Notes: a model not told the origin generated them from the sequence alone. Shown: positions 47,651 to 61,653, counted from the stretch's first letter. The stretch is DNA of 64,000 nt from Cymodocea nodosa (GCA_036874045.1 CM072343.1:18000001-18064000), one strand, 5' to 3'. Numbers and translations: made by a program.

Positions 47651-50600
47651 TTACAGTAGCATGGGAATGGTAACCAAAAAAAGGAGAATAAGTGAAACGG
47701 ACGACACTTTGTATCTGCTGATCGGTAAAGTAGAAGCTGCCGACTTCAAATGACTCCGTTGTGGCCTGAAATGTGAAATCACAGGTTACAGTAGGACATC
47801 AAGGCTAAAAACAAGAAGAAAGCATATTTCTTTGTTTATTTGCGTACTTCTGCTTGTAGCCAAGTTCACCACAGAAAAGGGCATTATCCGGCAAAGGGAG
47901 CTCAGTTTTGTTAGAGCGATCCTCTGAGTTGATAATTTTGATGTAGACTTCCTGTCCGAGGTACCATGAGTCAAGATTTTCTGAACGTAAATTCCATATA
48001 CCGACATTGTCGAGTGACACAAATATGGCAGTCCATGCACCAGGGAAAACCTAGAGACAAGAAAAATGTATAACTCTAAGTTTGCCAAAGAAATAACACA
48101 AGATTGACATTATATTGCTTCATGAAATTATAAAACGCCCGGGCCAATCATTGCCAACAGTTAGTTAACAAACAATACCAAAAAACACAGTACATGAGAG
48201 AACCTAATAGATGAACTTAGGCAAGCATGCGGTACCTGTGTTGTGCATCTAGCAACGGCATCCCACCTATTATATGTACGTCTGCTATCTTCTGTCCACT
48301 GTCCGAAATCCATCCTGCAATCAAAAGATGGATTGTTTAGCAAAAATTATAGCTCTAGATGATGTACACATTTGCTTAAGCAACAAAATGAGAAAATGCC
48401 TACCCAACAACCCAAAATGCATATCCATCAAGATGGTAGGTCTGAACTGTGGTATCATTGTTCTGCAATATAATCTCAACAAATCCCCTGTATGCACCAT
48501 TGATCACAGAGCTTGCTAGTCTGGGTGGGCCACTGAGTGGCTTACTTGGAAAATCAAGTGTGTAGACACCTTTTAAGTCAAATTCATCAGCAAGCCTCAG
48601 TGGTGTTCGAGGAGATACATATGATATTCCATTAAGTGTGGTACGACGCTTCCTTTTTATCATCACTGGTGGTACATTTTCCAGTATGTAAGTTTGTGTG
48701 ACATTAATTTGACCATATTTGAAGGATCCCTGTGGATTTGGACGAGCAGCACCAGCACTAACGTTCATACTGATACATACATATGAAAAACAAGAGTAAA
48801 GATCAGGCAAAGAGTAAAGGACTACTCAACCAATAATCTTAAGTTTGATTGTGTGTATGGAGGGGGATGGAGGATTTTTACTGAAGATATGGTTTACGGG
48901 ATAAAAATAAAATAAAGGAAACTTCAATCATTATTATTGCTTACAAACAGATTTTCTCTCTAGATAAAGCATTTCTTCTGTTACAAGGACTAGCCCTAGA
49001 CAAATAACTAGACCAAACAACAAATCTCCACTGGAGGACATAAGAGCAGAGGTTTCCAATAAACTAAGATTGTGAAGAAGTGATAGTCCATTAACATTTT
49101 TATTAAATACAAAGTGCTTTCTCATGTTGGAAACCGCATAAAAGAATATCCAGTGCAATAATCTCTTTAAAATTGCAATTAAACACCTCATAACTAGAGA
49201 AACATTTTCTTGCAGTTGCACTCCAATTAGCTAAGGATTCTTGTCCATAGACATGACAAATATTGAAACGTACCAACATTCTATAGAGCAGAAAGGAACT
49301 GTTCAAGCAATCTCATATGGTATGCAATTAGTTACGGCTGTTATATACAGAGCACAATGTTAGCTACACTGGCACCAATCTAACCTGCAACTTCTAATCT
49401 TATTTTAGTGCTAAATATTTGTTTAAATAAACAAAAGAAAGGATAACAACATTACAATGAACAGAAAACATCAACCAAGCAAATGGCTTATTATGTAAAA
49501 ATAGGAAATTACATTCATGAAGGTGTGAAACATACTTGATAGATTTTGCTTGATTTATAGAAAAGGACTTGTCATAAGAATCAGTAGGAGGATCTGGTAG
49601 AGGGCCAGAAGCCTTGCCCTTGGAATTTGAGTAATGCAATATCGCAACACCAGTAACTCTGGACCAAAGAGATTCATTGACAAATCTAGCACTTGCAACA
49701 ATATAGTAATCACTGCTGGCATTTTGATCCATTGTAACAAGAAAAGAGTACGACTGCCCAACATGAATGTCCAAGCTGGTGTAATTCTGCTGCATTGTAT
49801 ATGTTCCTTCTGTCTCTACTAGAAGCAAGTTATGATTCTGGATCCTGAAATTTAGACTAGTAAAGATGCCAACATTATGCACACGTATCCGGTAAGTTTT
49901 CCCTGTTTCAATACATTGTTCATGTTTATCAGAGACATATAGGTCATTTTGATTACTGCATTAGAAGAAACCTAAAAAGATATCGAAAGCTCATCCAATA
50001 AGGACAACAATGCTTAAAAAAATAGAACAATATATATTCTATGTGAAGGAAAAATACGTATCCGGAATGGTATTGTTTATTTTGTGCCATCTACGAAGGA
50101 ACAGTGTATAAGGCAATTTCAAGACCAGCAAAAAAAGCAACACTTCAAATTATTCACCATTAGATGGAAAATAATGTTCCATCAATTGTACCATCCCAGA
50201 AACAAAATAAGAATCAAAGTACCTAGAAAGAATTAAGTTAAAAAGCATTCACAGCATAAACTAGTACTACTTCTTTTAAATACCCTTCGTCATGGTTAAA
50301 GAGAATCATGTTGTTCCTTGTCTTTCAACCATTTGGTTTTGTAGAAGATAAACATAATCTAAAAACACAATATCAACCATCTTTATGGTAACTTTCAATG
50401 GCGATCGTAAGAATGATTCAATCAGGAAAGTATTTAACTTTCAGAAAATACCTGGTTCAACATTAAATGTTTGATACTCGATACCATCAGGGACAAGTGT
50501 ATTGTTGTATTTATAAGGACCCTTCCCATTTATGAGAACACCATCAGGGACACCAAGGTCTTTGCCGTCATCAAGGGCCTTCCTCAAATCCTATACCACA

Positions 50601-51963
50601 TAACATACTCATTTTAACTCTTTACAGTCTCCCCAGAAACAGATGGATGGAAACATATCTGCACGGTACTAACCTTGTGATTTCGATTGAACCAATCTCC
50701 AATAAAAATGGTAAAATCCCCATCAGGTGTACCAAAAGGAACTGGGATAACAACACGGTTGTTAACAGTGATGCCACCATAACCCCCAGAAGCTCGTTGG
50801 AAGTTTATCGATGGAAAGTAGAAAAAACTTCCAATCTGGTCCTTCACCTGGAAATTATACGTCCAATTCCATCCAACCGGGATAGGACAATTTGTGCCAA
50901 GCACACCATCCTGCCAAGAATTCCTTCTTTGTTGAATACCAACCCTGCCAACAATAAATATTACAACACAAATCACCGTCAACATGGAATTACATGCAAG
51001 AAGAAGAATCAGTTTATCGTACCATGTTATAAGAAGGGGCTCGTCCAAATCATTCAAAACATTTACAACAACATTGTCGTTTGTAGTGAGATTGAGAATT
51101 GGGCCAGGAATTTGTTTATTGACAGCTATGACCTGGGAAACGTACCAAGAACAAATGATTGGATGTGTGATCACATTAATAACAAAAAATCAAATTTCAA
51201 AAAAAAAAATCGAGCATCCAAGTGCAGAAAGAGAAGCAATGATAAGTTGTGTAAAGACTATCATTCTGACATCGAATCAAAGGATCTCAGCTTGCCACTG
51301 AGATGTGGTGTAATAAAAATATAAAATTATTCAGGGATTTCATTTTTACAATCAGTAGCAACTTTGGTGGACGTGTCAATAAAAAAGACCATTTTATGAT
51401 GTAACAATTTTTAGATGCACAGATCAGATACAGGCGGACTCTAGATATTGAATAAGAGGACAGTAAGGAAGCAAAGAGCAGAAGAAAATATCCTACAAAG
51501 GTGGGAAAAGTGGCATAAAACCGAAGGACAGAGACATTTTTTCCACACTACATAAAAAACACCACCAAATTTCCAAGACAGATCAAAAATCGAAATGATA
51601 TAAGAGAAATCCTGGATTGGCAACGAAAAAAACAAAGCAACTAAATACCGCAAATATAAAACAAAAATTTGTAACACAACAAGGAGTGAGCAGATAAACG
51701 AAACGAAAGAAGAATGAAAAAGAGCACAGAGCAGTAACAAATATCAGAAGCAGCGCTTGCTCTGCTCTTACCTGTTGTTTGACGCCCAAAGGTGCAACAT
51801 TGATGTAAGAGACATCCCAGTCGAAGTACACGTACCGATCCCCCGCGCGACATCCACCAATCATAAATAGAACCAGAGCCCACATCACCAATCTCATCCT
51901 TAAAGCCGCTACTGCCGCCACCGGCGCAGTCCCTCCCACCGACGCGCACCCCATCATACCCAA
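47651..51963 (-). CDS. SKU5-similar multicopper-oxidase-like protein
   Basis: Cell-surface cupredoxin-fold protein of the SKU5/SKS family, related to ascorbate oxidase; family members affect directional growth and wall expansion. Nine exons: 51963-51772, 51132-51023, 50944-50674, 50590-50452, 49902-49536, 48769-48404, 48314-48236, 48050-47848 and 47765-47651. Phases match throughout, giving 613 aa. There is an N-terminal signal peptide (hydrophobic from about residue 23) and three cupredoxin-like parts (GPILNLTTNDNVVVNV; GGYGGITVNNR; WTAIFVSLDNVGIWNLRSEN). Catalytic copper-binding HxHxxxH clusters of true oxidases are not seen, as usual in SKS proteins. Several NxS/T sites are present. Exon 9 ends with a hydrophobic stretch (SVSLILLFLVTIPMLL), a likely GPI signal. 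Start: first ATG of exon 1; MRLVMW at residue 23 is an alternative. Confidence 0.92.
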
Positions 51964-52310
51964 CTCTGCCCCTCCACTGTCCCTCCTCGAGTACAGGCAC
52001 AGAGAGGAAACGGACTTCCCGAGTTGTGGTGGGCGTAAATGACGGGGTGGCCTTTAAGAGGGACGAGGAGAGAGAGAGAGAGATAGAAAAGGAAAGTACT
52101 GAAATGCGGGCACCGGTGGTTGATGGGAGAAGGAAAGGAAACGGAGAATTGCCAAAAGCACGCGCTTTTCTTTGCAACCAATGGAATCCCTCCCAGGCAG
52201 AAGACGCCGCCGGGAAGAGATTTGGAATATCGGCGGCAAACGTCCCTACTCGGTAAGCGCGCAGCTCCCGCAACCGCCACGTCGGTTTCGGCACCTTCCA
52301 CTCTTTCTTT
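51964..52310 (-). promoter_or_regulatory. SKU5-like gene 5' leader and promoter
   Basis: GC-rich, CT-rich stretch upstream of the ATG with (CT)n runs at about 52063-52082, typical of a plant 5' leader. Frames across it on both strands are overlapping artefacts. It ends abruptly at AT-rich DNA near 52310. Confidence 0.4.
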
Positions 52311-54429
52311 TTAAAAAAAAATATTATAGTTTTGATTTTTTTCAAGATTCAAATCTAAAAATTACAAGTATCCGTTAAATTTAAAAAATTGTTTTCAATT
52401 TAATAGTATTGATTTTTTTTTAAAAAAAATACAATATCATGTGATAATTGTATTATTTTATAATCATTTAAATTTTAAAAAATTTATAAATATTCGTTAT
52501 ATTAATTAATTCATAAGTTCATATTCCATGTTAGCACCAAAATAACATACCGAATTCAATTTCAATACGTTATTTTGTGATATTTTATACGATTTATAGA
52601 AAAAATAGTGATATAATAAAAAACGACGAAAGAAGATAAATTTACGTGATCTAAAAATAAATTTGATATATTAATTTTAGACAATTATAATAAAAATATA
52701 TAAATATCTACGTTCACATTTTTCTCTTAAACCATAAAAAAACCTTTTTTTTCCGAAATCCAAGGAAAAGGAAAAGAAGATGATATGACACAAAATTCTT
52801 TATTATGAGTGAAAAATAGTAATTTCTTAATTTTGCAGAAAAAATAATCAAATTTGTTCGTTAAAGTCAACAATTTAAAATTTGTTTACATAATTAAATT
52901 ATTCATTAATTTCTTATAAAAACGTAAGTCTATATTATTGCAGTTTGACGAAGTAAGTAGACAGGTTCATGATCGTTAGTTGCTTGAATTTTATAGTAAT
53001 CATTTGAATTCTAATATAAAATTTAATGCCAACTTGATTTAAAAGATTAAATGGGTTTAACAAAATAAGCTGGCATATATTAATAGAACAAACATGTTGA
53101 AGGTATCACCTCATGGAACTCAAATTTTAGTCTAGACTTTTCTCAAAATTATGCTTAAGATTGGTTCTTTCTCAAGAGAAGCATGCAACTCAAAGTTTGT
53201 TCATTTCTCTTACAGCTTCTCTTGGGATTCTTGGAAAATTCTAGGAAAGGAAAGGATTCTTTTAATAGAATATGAAGCAAGTTTTGGGTTGTCAAATGGA
53301 TCCTTAACATGCATGCAGGACGTGTTAGAATCAAGATTTTCAACCACCAAACAAGACAGATTACCTTCAATGTACTGATGACCATAAAAGGAATGATTGG
53401 ATACGTACAAATCCTAATTAAGTCATCAAAAAGTAACACTTGTGTTTTTTTTTGAAACACTACTAGTATTAGTCTGTTTAATTTGTACATGATTTAGACG
53501 TTCCGATCTTTGCTTTCCCGTTCATAATTAATGAACACTTACAGAAATTAACCAACACAGGCTCATGCTCTTGAATCACATTCTTTTCAAATGGAGGGAT
53601 CTTTTCTTGTCATCATTATGAATGCTTGACCTCAAATTTGAGCAAAATTATCCCACAGCTCACGTTTCACAATCAAGACTTGTCATATATAATTGCTTCA
53701 ATTGGTAGCACGAATGAATCCTAATTCAAGATAGGATTCCTCTAACTAGCATGAATGAATGGAGCTTGTTTGTTTAAATTAACACTCATCCTAGTCTCCC
53801 TCTTTTCCTGATTCATTTCCATTATTCTCTGACCTTGTCTATACCAATTTTAAAGCTTGCTTCTTTCCTGACTTATTTAACAAGTAGAGATGTTGATACA
53901 GAGAAGGAAGAGAGGATGCTTTTGATAGAGGGAAGAGCGATGTTGACTTATTTAACAAGTAGAGATGCTTTACACCAACCAGGAGAATTAAGAGAGGATT
54001 ATCATCTTGACTAATTGGAGAGGAATCCGAGGGCTACAATGAATTGATTTTCAAAGGAAGAGAAAGCTCAACTGTGACACCAATATATATATAATCATCC
54101 AACAAAAGAGATTAACAAGGTGGCAAGAGAAAGAATCGCACTCTCAGTATATATATGAAATCGGAAACATGGTTGGCTTGTAGCACTGTTACCGAGAAAA
54201 ACGCATGTTGGTGCGGACCACATGCAGCCACCGTCCAATGTACGTAAACAAATCAACCTCAAAAGAAAACGTTGGTGTAATTAATAATCTTCCGCTTTGG
54301 CTGCACAGGCTGGCTGGCTTGTTCAGGCATATGGGCATGCATGTGTGAGCAGGCAACCCTTGTAGCTGACGTTTGTTTTCATATTTTTGTCTGAATTCCC
54401 TGCCATTTCAAAGCTCGATCTAGTCCCAT

Positions 54430-54555
54430 CTCCTCCTCCTCCTCCTCCTTCCACCACCCACCCACCCAACAGCGGCTTCAAGAATATTATATATGTAGGT
54501 TGGATGTCACGTTTCTTTTCAGAAAGAAGAAGAAGAAGAAGAAGAAGAAGAAACA
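54430..54555. repeat. (CTC)n and (GAA)n microsatellites
   Basis: CTCCTC repeats at about 54432-54450 and GAA repeats at about 54524-54552. The Pro-, Arg- or Leu-rich frames across them are composition artefacts. Confidence 0.85.
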
Positions 54556-55719
54556 AGTCTGAAAGGGGGTACTGCTACTACTACTGCTGCTGTGACCCCA
54601 CACTGCAAAGCTTGGCACTTGTTATATATAATCAAGAAGAAGTAATCAATATGATACTTGTGACTTTTATAAATCTTGATGAAACCTGTCCCGACAGATC
54701 ATCTTTAAATATTTAACTGTGGTTTGAAATTTGAACGGAGGCATCATTGAGATTAAAAACTTGGGTTGCGGTGGATAAATCTATGTTCGCATGCTTGCAT
54801 GCATGTGCTTGGTAGGTCGCTTGTCTATTTGAAACATATATTCTAGTCCCAACCGTCGGAAGAAAACCCACAATCCCACCTGCCGACATCAAATGTTAGC
54901 GGTGGTTTAATGCAGCCACCGGGGACACACTGATCTCAGATTTCACCGAAAGGTTTTACCTTGTTGTTGTGGCCAGAGATGCCAATACATTACTTAACTA
55001 ATATTGTACGGGTGCAGTCAAATTGTATTATCGATTGATATAATATAACTTTTTAGACCATATTAAATTATTGTTAGGTAACACTAGACTAGGTTGGTAT
55101 GACCTACTTTGAGTATGCAAACCAACAAGAAACGATTTCTATATATTGTAGAATTCGTATGTAAAACTTAAGAGTTTATATTAAAATAGATATAACGATT
55201 CTACAATTAGTATATTAGAAAGCACGAATCCACACAATTTGATTATGTTGTTGACCAACATGATACATATGAATCATGTGTCATAGGTCACACTTGAATT
55301 GCCACTTTACCACCTTTCACAGCATAATATAACCTAACGCAAATAATGTCCGGTGCAATGAAACTTTCTTTGTGTCTATGCGACGCATCTTTAATTGTGA
55401 GATTTATGTACTAACGCTTCTTTCTTCCAAACCATCCTCAACTGCCCATAATCCTTGCGTGGAAGAAACAGTTTGAATGATACATTCCCATGCATCGATA
55501 ATATTTGTGAACCAGGTATGTTTAAGGAGGAAAATTCTCCTTGTTATCCTATAATTGTATTAAAATTTGTAACAACCATTTCCTTTTGATAACGTGCAAC
55601 TACCATTTGTTAGTGAGAATTGCTTATTTACATGTAAAAACGTAACCGTACATGGTTGAAATTTAAAGATAATGTTTTTGAATAAGCACTTATTTACAGC
55701 CTTAGCATGCAATCAGTCC

Positions 55720-56060
55720 TTAGGCCCGGCAGGCTTAGGTTGAGTTGGGCTGGGCCTAACTTTGAGTCACTATTGGGCTCAGCCCTAGGCTTGCCTTTGG
55801 GCTAGTCCTAAGTTGAGCTAGGCCTAGTTGATTTCTTTTATTTTTTTATTGTACAATTAATATAATATATTTGAACTTATATATTACATATTAATTATAA
55901 ATATGTAACATATATGTAATTTTTATATAAATAAATAAATAAATATATTTATTTATGTATATTATATTATTACTAATATATATTACTTATAAATAAATTA
56001 TATAAGGCCCATGGGCTGGCTTGAAAATAGGCCTAGTGTTGGCGGGCCGACGAAACTAAT
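55720..56060. repeat. GGCCTA/GGGCT-rich patch, possible MITE-like relic
   Basis: Both ends are rich in AGGCCTAG, GGGCT and GGCCC words (about 55720-55830 and 56005-56060) around a very AT-rich core. This looks like a small element with GC-rich subterminal repeats, but clean inverted ends and a target duplication were not found. Confidence 0.35.
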
Positions 56061-56644
56061 TGTTCGGGGAGTCTGATTTCAAATTTATGTATGTGAATGC
56101 AAGCATAGAATTACCGTTTATTAAATTAGCCACATTACTGGCAAATTTCATTGGCAATCATGCATGGACATTTTCTTTACTTGGCATACGCGCAAACAAC
56201 CCCGACAATGTTTCGTTTTCAACAATGAAGGAAAATTTACTTTTAACATTTCCAAAATGAACTTGGGTAATCTGATCGAACGATTTTGTGGTATTGCTCA
56301 CTAACAAGATTGCTGATCAACCATGTGTCTTTTTTCTTGCGTTAGTTGTTGATATAATATTGTAGTGGTGCATTAGTCAACCACAATTCCATGCCCTCCT
56401 TGATCTACCGTTTCGATGATGACTTTCTTTGGTAGGGCTTGAGGAATTCTAAGAATCAACTCGTACATTTTAAACTTTTTGAATTTTTCTTTTTAAACTC
56501 TTTGGACGACAAAAACCTCCCTTAAATTTGGCTCAACCGTTTGGAGGTGACGTACTTCCAAGGTGATGTAATAACAAGAGGAAACGATAATACGAGCTTT
56601 TCACTTGCATGTGTTAAAAGAAGTATGTAATAACTAGTATACCC

Positions 56645-57914
56645 TCACCTCACAATTAGCTTGATTGTTGTAGCTCCCATGATCCCTCCGGCCATCGGTG
56701 CCGTAAGATATATCCATAGTTTCTCAAACTTCTTTGCCGCGATTGCCGGCCCTAATGTTCGTGCCGGATTCATCGATGCACCGCTTGCAGGCCTATCGAA
56801 TATGGTAAGTCATTAACACATCTTTTACAGACAGAAAGATTGATAGATAGATAGCAAGCTAAGAAGATACAAGTGTAGCCACAAACCCAGCAATGAGGAT
56901 GTCAAGTGCAACTGTGCTTCCAACTGCCAACCCTGCTAGGCCTTTTTCCTAAGGCCAATTTGTTCAATTCACAGAAAAAATTGTACCAAAAATTATAGGA
57001 ATTAATCGCAAGTATTATAAGTATATAAATTATAACTTCTCTTCTGTTCTATATATATCATGTACGTGCTTACCAATCGAGTGTCTACCGAGAAGGCGGC
57101 GATGACGAAGACGAGGACGAAGGTGGTGATCAACTCAAGGAAGAACGCCTCGATCGTGCCGGCGGAAGGCACGGTGACACCGTCCGACATGGACGGGTGG
57201 AAGATGCCTTCGAGGGAGAAGGAAGCGCAGATGGCGGCGACGACCTGCGCAGCTACGTAACCCAGCACCTGTGTCCACGGGAAGCAACCAATGATCGCCA
57301 GAGCGACGGTGACCGAGGGGTTCAGATGCGCGCCGGAGAAGCGCCCCACGGACATGATGGCGACCATGACCGCGATGCCCGCGCAGGCGGCGTTCTTGAG
57401 GAGGGGCGCAACACCTTTGTCGCCCTTCGGACTAGTGATCGGCCCGCCGACTGCACAGAAGACGAGGATGAATGTTCCGACGAACTCCGCGCCAACCTAT
57501 AATTCAAATAATAATGTCAACGTTTATATAAATTTTTGTTACACCTGAGGAGAACATTCAGGTGTTTAGCATACATACGTTTTGAATCTGTGCAACACAA
57601 ATATGATAAAATAACCGTGTACCTTATAACATCAGTTTTACAGACAATGATTTATATATATTTCGTTGGTAATCAAAGGTAAAGGGCAATCAAATGATAA
57701 AGGAGATTGGAAGATCGAGAAGCAAATGGCCTCCAAGACACTAACATGTACGTTGAAACATGAGGTACAAATCCCCCAAGATCAAAACATATGGAGATTA
57801 ATTGGTAGGGTGGAAAGACATCCATACTCTTTTGATGAAGGAAGCACTTGGTATGGGAAGGCCGGTGCCGGCGTACCGGCCGGTGGGGATGCAGCCGCTG
57901 ATCAGGTTGTCCAT
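56645..57914 (-). CDS. NIP-type aquaporin (nodulin-26-like intrinsic protein)
   Basis: Membrane channel of the major intrinsic protein family, NIP class, which transports water and small uncharged solutes; the closest resemblance by eye is to the NIP5/NIP6 group that carries boric acid. Exons are 57914-57828, 57496-57074, 56948-56887 and 56792-56645, phases consistent, 239 aa. The first half-helix motif is NPS (SGAHLNPSVTV) and the second NPA (GASMNPARTLGP), the latter with the conserved Arg of the selectivity filter. TM segments are visible around VGAEFVGTFILVF, ACAGIAVMVAIM, QVLGYVAAQVVAAICASF, FLELITTFVLVFVIAAF and LAGLAVGSTVALDILIAG. The N-terminus is short (29 codons) and begins at the only ATG in frame; a further upstream exon is possible. 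The C-tail after the last helix is also short. Confidence 0.88.
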
Positions 57915-60299
57915 TACAACGTCATCAGAGGGGTGGTGGAACGCTAACCATCACTCCATTGCTATTAATTCCATCCAATGTTTCCTTCGCATTGGGATGA
58001 TGCGCTTCCAACCTCAATGGCTGGTGTAGTATATTTTAATTCTTCCGAATCTTTGGAGGAAGACATGCAAGCAACTGCGTTTCGATCGGCATTTCCTTCG
58101 CATAAGTAACAGAAGATGCGCTGCCATTATCAGTTAATTAATATAAGTGCTCGAGTGTCAAAGGAAAGATAGGAAATGGTGGTGATGTTAATGATGCGGT
58201 TTACTTGCCGCCGGTATATATGATATAATAACAATAATGATAATAACGTATATGTTACTTAAAATTTATATTTACTTGTACGTTATCAAAAGAAATTTTC
58301 GATTTACCTTGGTATCCTTATCGTTACTTCTGATATATTAACTGCAATGGTATTTTAGCAAGAATCATAATTATTTAATGATACACAAGTAATATATATG
58401 AATTTTTAAATGATACACAAGTAATTATCATGAGATGCTGTTATTGCCAGCTTATTGCACAGGATAAGTAAGTGATTAAAGATTGATGAGTAAAAGTACG
58501 ATTTAAAATCAATTTAGAATGAATGTAGTGCCCTCCATATTTTTTATTAACGTGAAACTTTATCTCAAAACATCTCCACATTTATGACTTTTTGTATTTT
58601 TTTAATTTTTTATAAGCGATTCACAATGAAGACTAACTTTGATATTAAATGAAAGTTCTTTAATTTAAATTTAATTGACAATAAGTAAGACTCTTCTTTC
58701 ACTAGTCATCTTGCACGGGAGGGACATCTATGTACGAGAAAAACGTATTTATCGATATCTACTAATCTACAGCAAACGGCAAACCTGCCTCTCGACGGCC
58801 GTCCTACCTCCCCTCCCTGTGAAACAGCACGTCCCCGTGTCATTTATATGTGTATTGAAATTACATGTGTAGATAAATTATCTTGATCTAATTTAACAAA
58901 AGTAGATTTCAAAAATCGAAGAAAGAAAACAGCCACTGTTCGAAGGGAGAAAACAGAAAACATGGCCCGCGTTCCGGTCTATCTCTTCCCTTTCCTCTTG
59001 CCCATGTTCTCCTCCTCCTGCAAATCTCGACCACCACTGAGCCCCTCTCCTTGCAGATCTCGATCGCCACTGCCACCCTACAGATCTCGGCCACGAGGTT
59101 TAAATGAATCTCTTATGAGTTACAAGGGGGAAAATGGTAGCTCACATCTTTCACATATATATGCAGCTATATATTAATAGCTCATCAACAAGTTAATTTT
59201 TTTCCCAACCACAGGCCACACAAACAAAGACAGCTAGCTTACTGTAACATTATTGATGTGGTGATGAACTGAAATGACTACAACGAAAGCTAGATTCTTC
59301 ATTATTGACTCAACTGCGAGGAGTGCCACAGACGCGCGTGCTGACTTCCTTACGACATTTGCGATCCATGGCGCTGCTACGGCCTGCACGTATTAATCAC
59401 CCGTCCTGCGGTCCATGCCTCTTCTGTCCACCACTGCAGCACAACGTGCACGCCGATTTAAGTGCCATAATGTAGTGCTGCCAACGGAGAATTTAGAATG
59501 ATATGCACCAAAGCTTCAGTCACATCGTCGTCTTCTCGCTCGTTCGAATCAAAACCCTAGTTACAGATTCCATAGACTTCGCTGGATTCCCCCACGTACG
59601 TGGCACGGGCTGGATCGTTTCCACGGCACGAGACGAGTGGTTTTTTTTTGGAGGTTAAGATATTTTAAGCTTTACGAGATTCAAACCGATGAAGGATTTC
59701 TTAACCATTGAGGTTCAAGAAGATTGATCTTTGGTGCCTATGGTCGAAAACATCTTACTAAATTAGTAGTCAATAATAACACAATATAGAATTACAATAA
59801 TTATTTCTTTTGATGTATATATGTAGTTCTATGATGACAGAGATATGAGTAGTTGGAAACATTCAATAAGTCTACCTGAAAACCTATCGATTCAAACTTA
59901 TCAAGGTTCTTGCAATATAATTAAGATTCACTCGTTAGTTCAAGCATTAATGATATGCAATAATACATACTCTGTGTAAACACGAGCAATATTGTACCAA
60001 CATTTATAGAAATCAACAAAGGAAGAAAATAGTTGTTTAAATAGAAATCTATCGATAACACTTTGGCTAATTAAGAACAATCATTTCATTTGAAATCAAA
60101 CTATAGAAATTCCATTAACTATAAATTTGGTTATTCCTTTCAACATGTAAACGTTTCATAAAACCCTACAATTTGTCAACTGGATTAATCGGTTAAGCAG
60201 TTGATGCAATCATTCATTATTCGTCATTCAACCAGCAGCTTGGATTCAGTTGTTGAGTGGGCTACCATCTGCTGCTTGAGAGCTATACATGAGACGACA
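57915..60299. other. Intergenic, no gene recognised
   Basis: AT-rich with a somewhat GC-richer part at about 59310-59640. A repeated CAGATCTCG phrase occurs at about 59020-59095, giving Arg/Ser/Pro frames of no known family. Confidence 0.45.
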
Positions 60300-60745
60300 T
60301 TGGAACCAAGCATTAGATAAGTATAAGTTGGTTATCAATCGACCATCGATCACTGGGATCTCCAACCCAATCAGCATCTAAGTGCACTTCAAGCTCAAGA
60401 GATGTTCTAGTAGTGATTGGTTTGAACAGAAGTACAAGATGGTGTGTCCCTCTTGTACATAGCGAAGGATTCTCTTGGTAACTTGCAAGTGAACTGTTGT
60501 AAGTTGTTTTAGGAATTGGGCAACTTGAACGTTCCAATTTGAACAGTGTGAGATGTTGCAATGTCCTTGCAATCTCTTGCATCTAGATTGACTTTGTTCA
60601 CCTTTTCTATTACTTGATTGGTATATGGGGATCCACATATAGGTTGTACGATAATTAATGCTTGGCTCAACTCTAACTGGTGAAAGGTCACTCATGCAAA
60701 ACACATTTAAATTTCTTGACAAGATCGAAAGTAATGAGATCAAAC
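60300..60745 (-). mobile_element. Copia RNase H fragment
   Basis: The minus strand reads, across frame shifts, VTKRILRYVQEGHTI and LEVHLDADWVGDPSDRWS. The DADWxGDPSDR motif is typical of Copia RNase H. It is short and decayed, with no LTR identified. Confidence 0.7.
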
Positions 60746-61139
60746 TGTAACTTTAGGCATCCGCCAAGTCCTCTAAGATAATCTATCGATTCACTCACTC
60801 TAGGGCCTCTACAAATTCTGTCAACTGCTCGCAATTGAAGGAATGAGTTCGGTCGAACGGTTGGAAAACCTGCAAGAAGGTGGCTAAGGTGACCTTTTCG
60901 TTCAGGGAGGTGATTTAGGGTTTACTTCATTGATTTGAATGATAGAATTGTTACTTCATTATTGAAATTTTAAAGTTGTAACTTACAAAAGAATGTAATC
61001 ATTTTGAAAAGAAGGTAAATGGAGCTTATAAATAGATGATACATGTAATTGCCACTTCACTTCATTTCATTAATTTGTTAATGATAATAAAACATATATA
61101 ATTAACTAGTGTTAAAATAAAATATCCTATATCGAAAAA

Positions 61140-61330
61140 TGATGTACCAGAACCTAATCTTATAATGTAACGTCTTATTCTATCGTTATTAATTGATTTT
61201 GAAATAAACTTTTAACGTGATATCAGAATAAATTCACATATGTTGTTTATAAAATACTTATAAACTAAAAAAAAAGTCACTAATACAAAGGAAGTGTGAG
61301 AATAAAACATCTCGTATCATTTGGCGGATA
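61140..61330. repeat. Dispersed repeat related to 10.56-11.04 kb
   Basis: Wording such as ATTAATTGATTTTGAAATAA and AACGTGATATCAGAATAAAT resembles the tandem pair near 10.6-11.0 kb. No coding content; the family is unknown. Confidence 0.35.
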
Positions 61331-61575
61331 TGGTCGAGGTTGATAATAATATCTAATTAGCTATTTTTTCTTTTAAACTTTTGTATTTTGATTATTGTGT
61401 TGTGTGAACCGAGACGAATATTTTTTTTGTCAATATATATTACCTACCTTTTATTAAAAAAAACGTAGTCTCAAATTAGATTGGGGCACGTACAAACCAA
61501 TCGACGTACTAATGTAGGTAGTAGTGTAGTACAACTTCATGCCATTCTCAAAACCCTAGGAATCTCTTCACAGTG

Positions 61576-61583
61576 TATAAATA
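61576..61583 (+). promoter_or_regulatory. TATA box of the hybrid proline-rich gene
   Basis: TATAAATA, 71 bp before the ATG at 61654, leaving room for a start site about 30 bp downstream and a short leader. Confidence 0.65.
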
Positions 61584-61653
61584 TCTGCTCTACGGCATCA
61601 GTGGATCACATAAGACTGCTATCCTTGCACACATATCCTGCTCGGCGACGACG

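Larger units (their letters stand above)
52311..56644. other. Intergenic, no gene recognised
   Basis: AT-rich. Short frames near 53150-53490 have no recognisable protein. Microsatellites (CTC)n and (GAA)n lie at about 54430-54555, and a GGGCCT-rich patch at 55720-56060. Confidence 0.45.

Noticed and set aside
52026-52345. Multiple frames upstream of the SKU5-like gene
   Set aside because: They overlap one another on both strands in a CT-rich 5' leader; no domain or conserved start.
57197-57548. Plus-strand frames across the aquaporin
   Set aside because: Antisense of exon 2 of the NIP gene, which has splice sites and MIP motifs on the minus strand.
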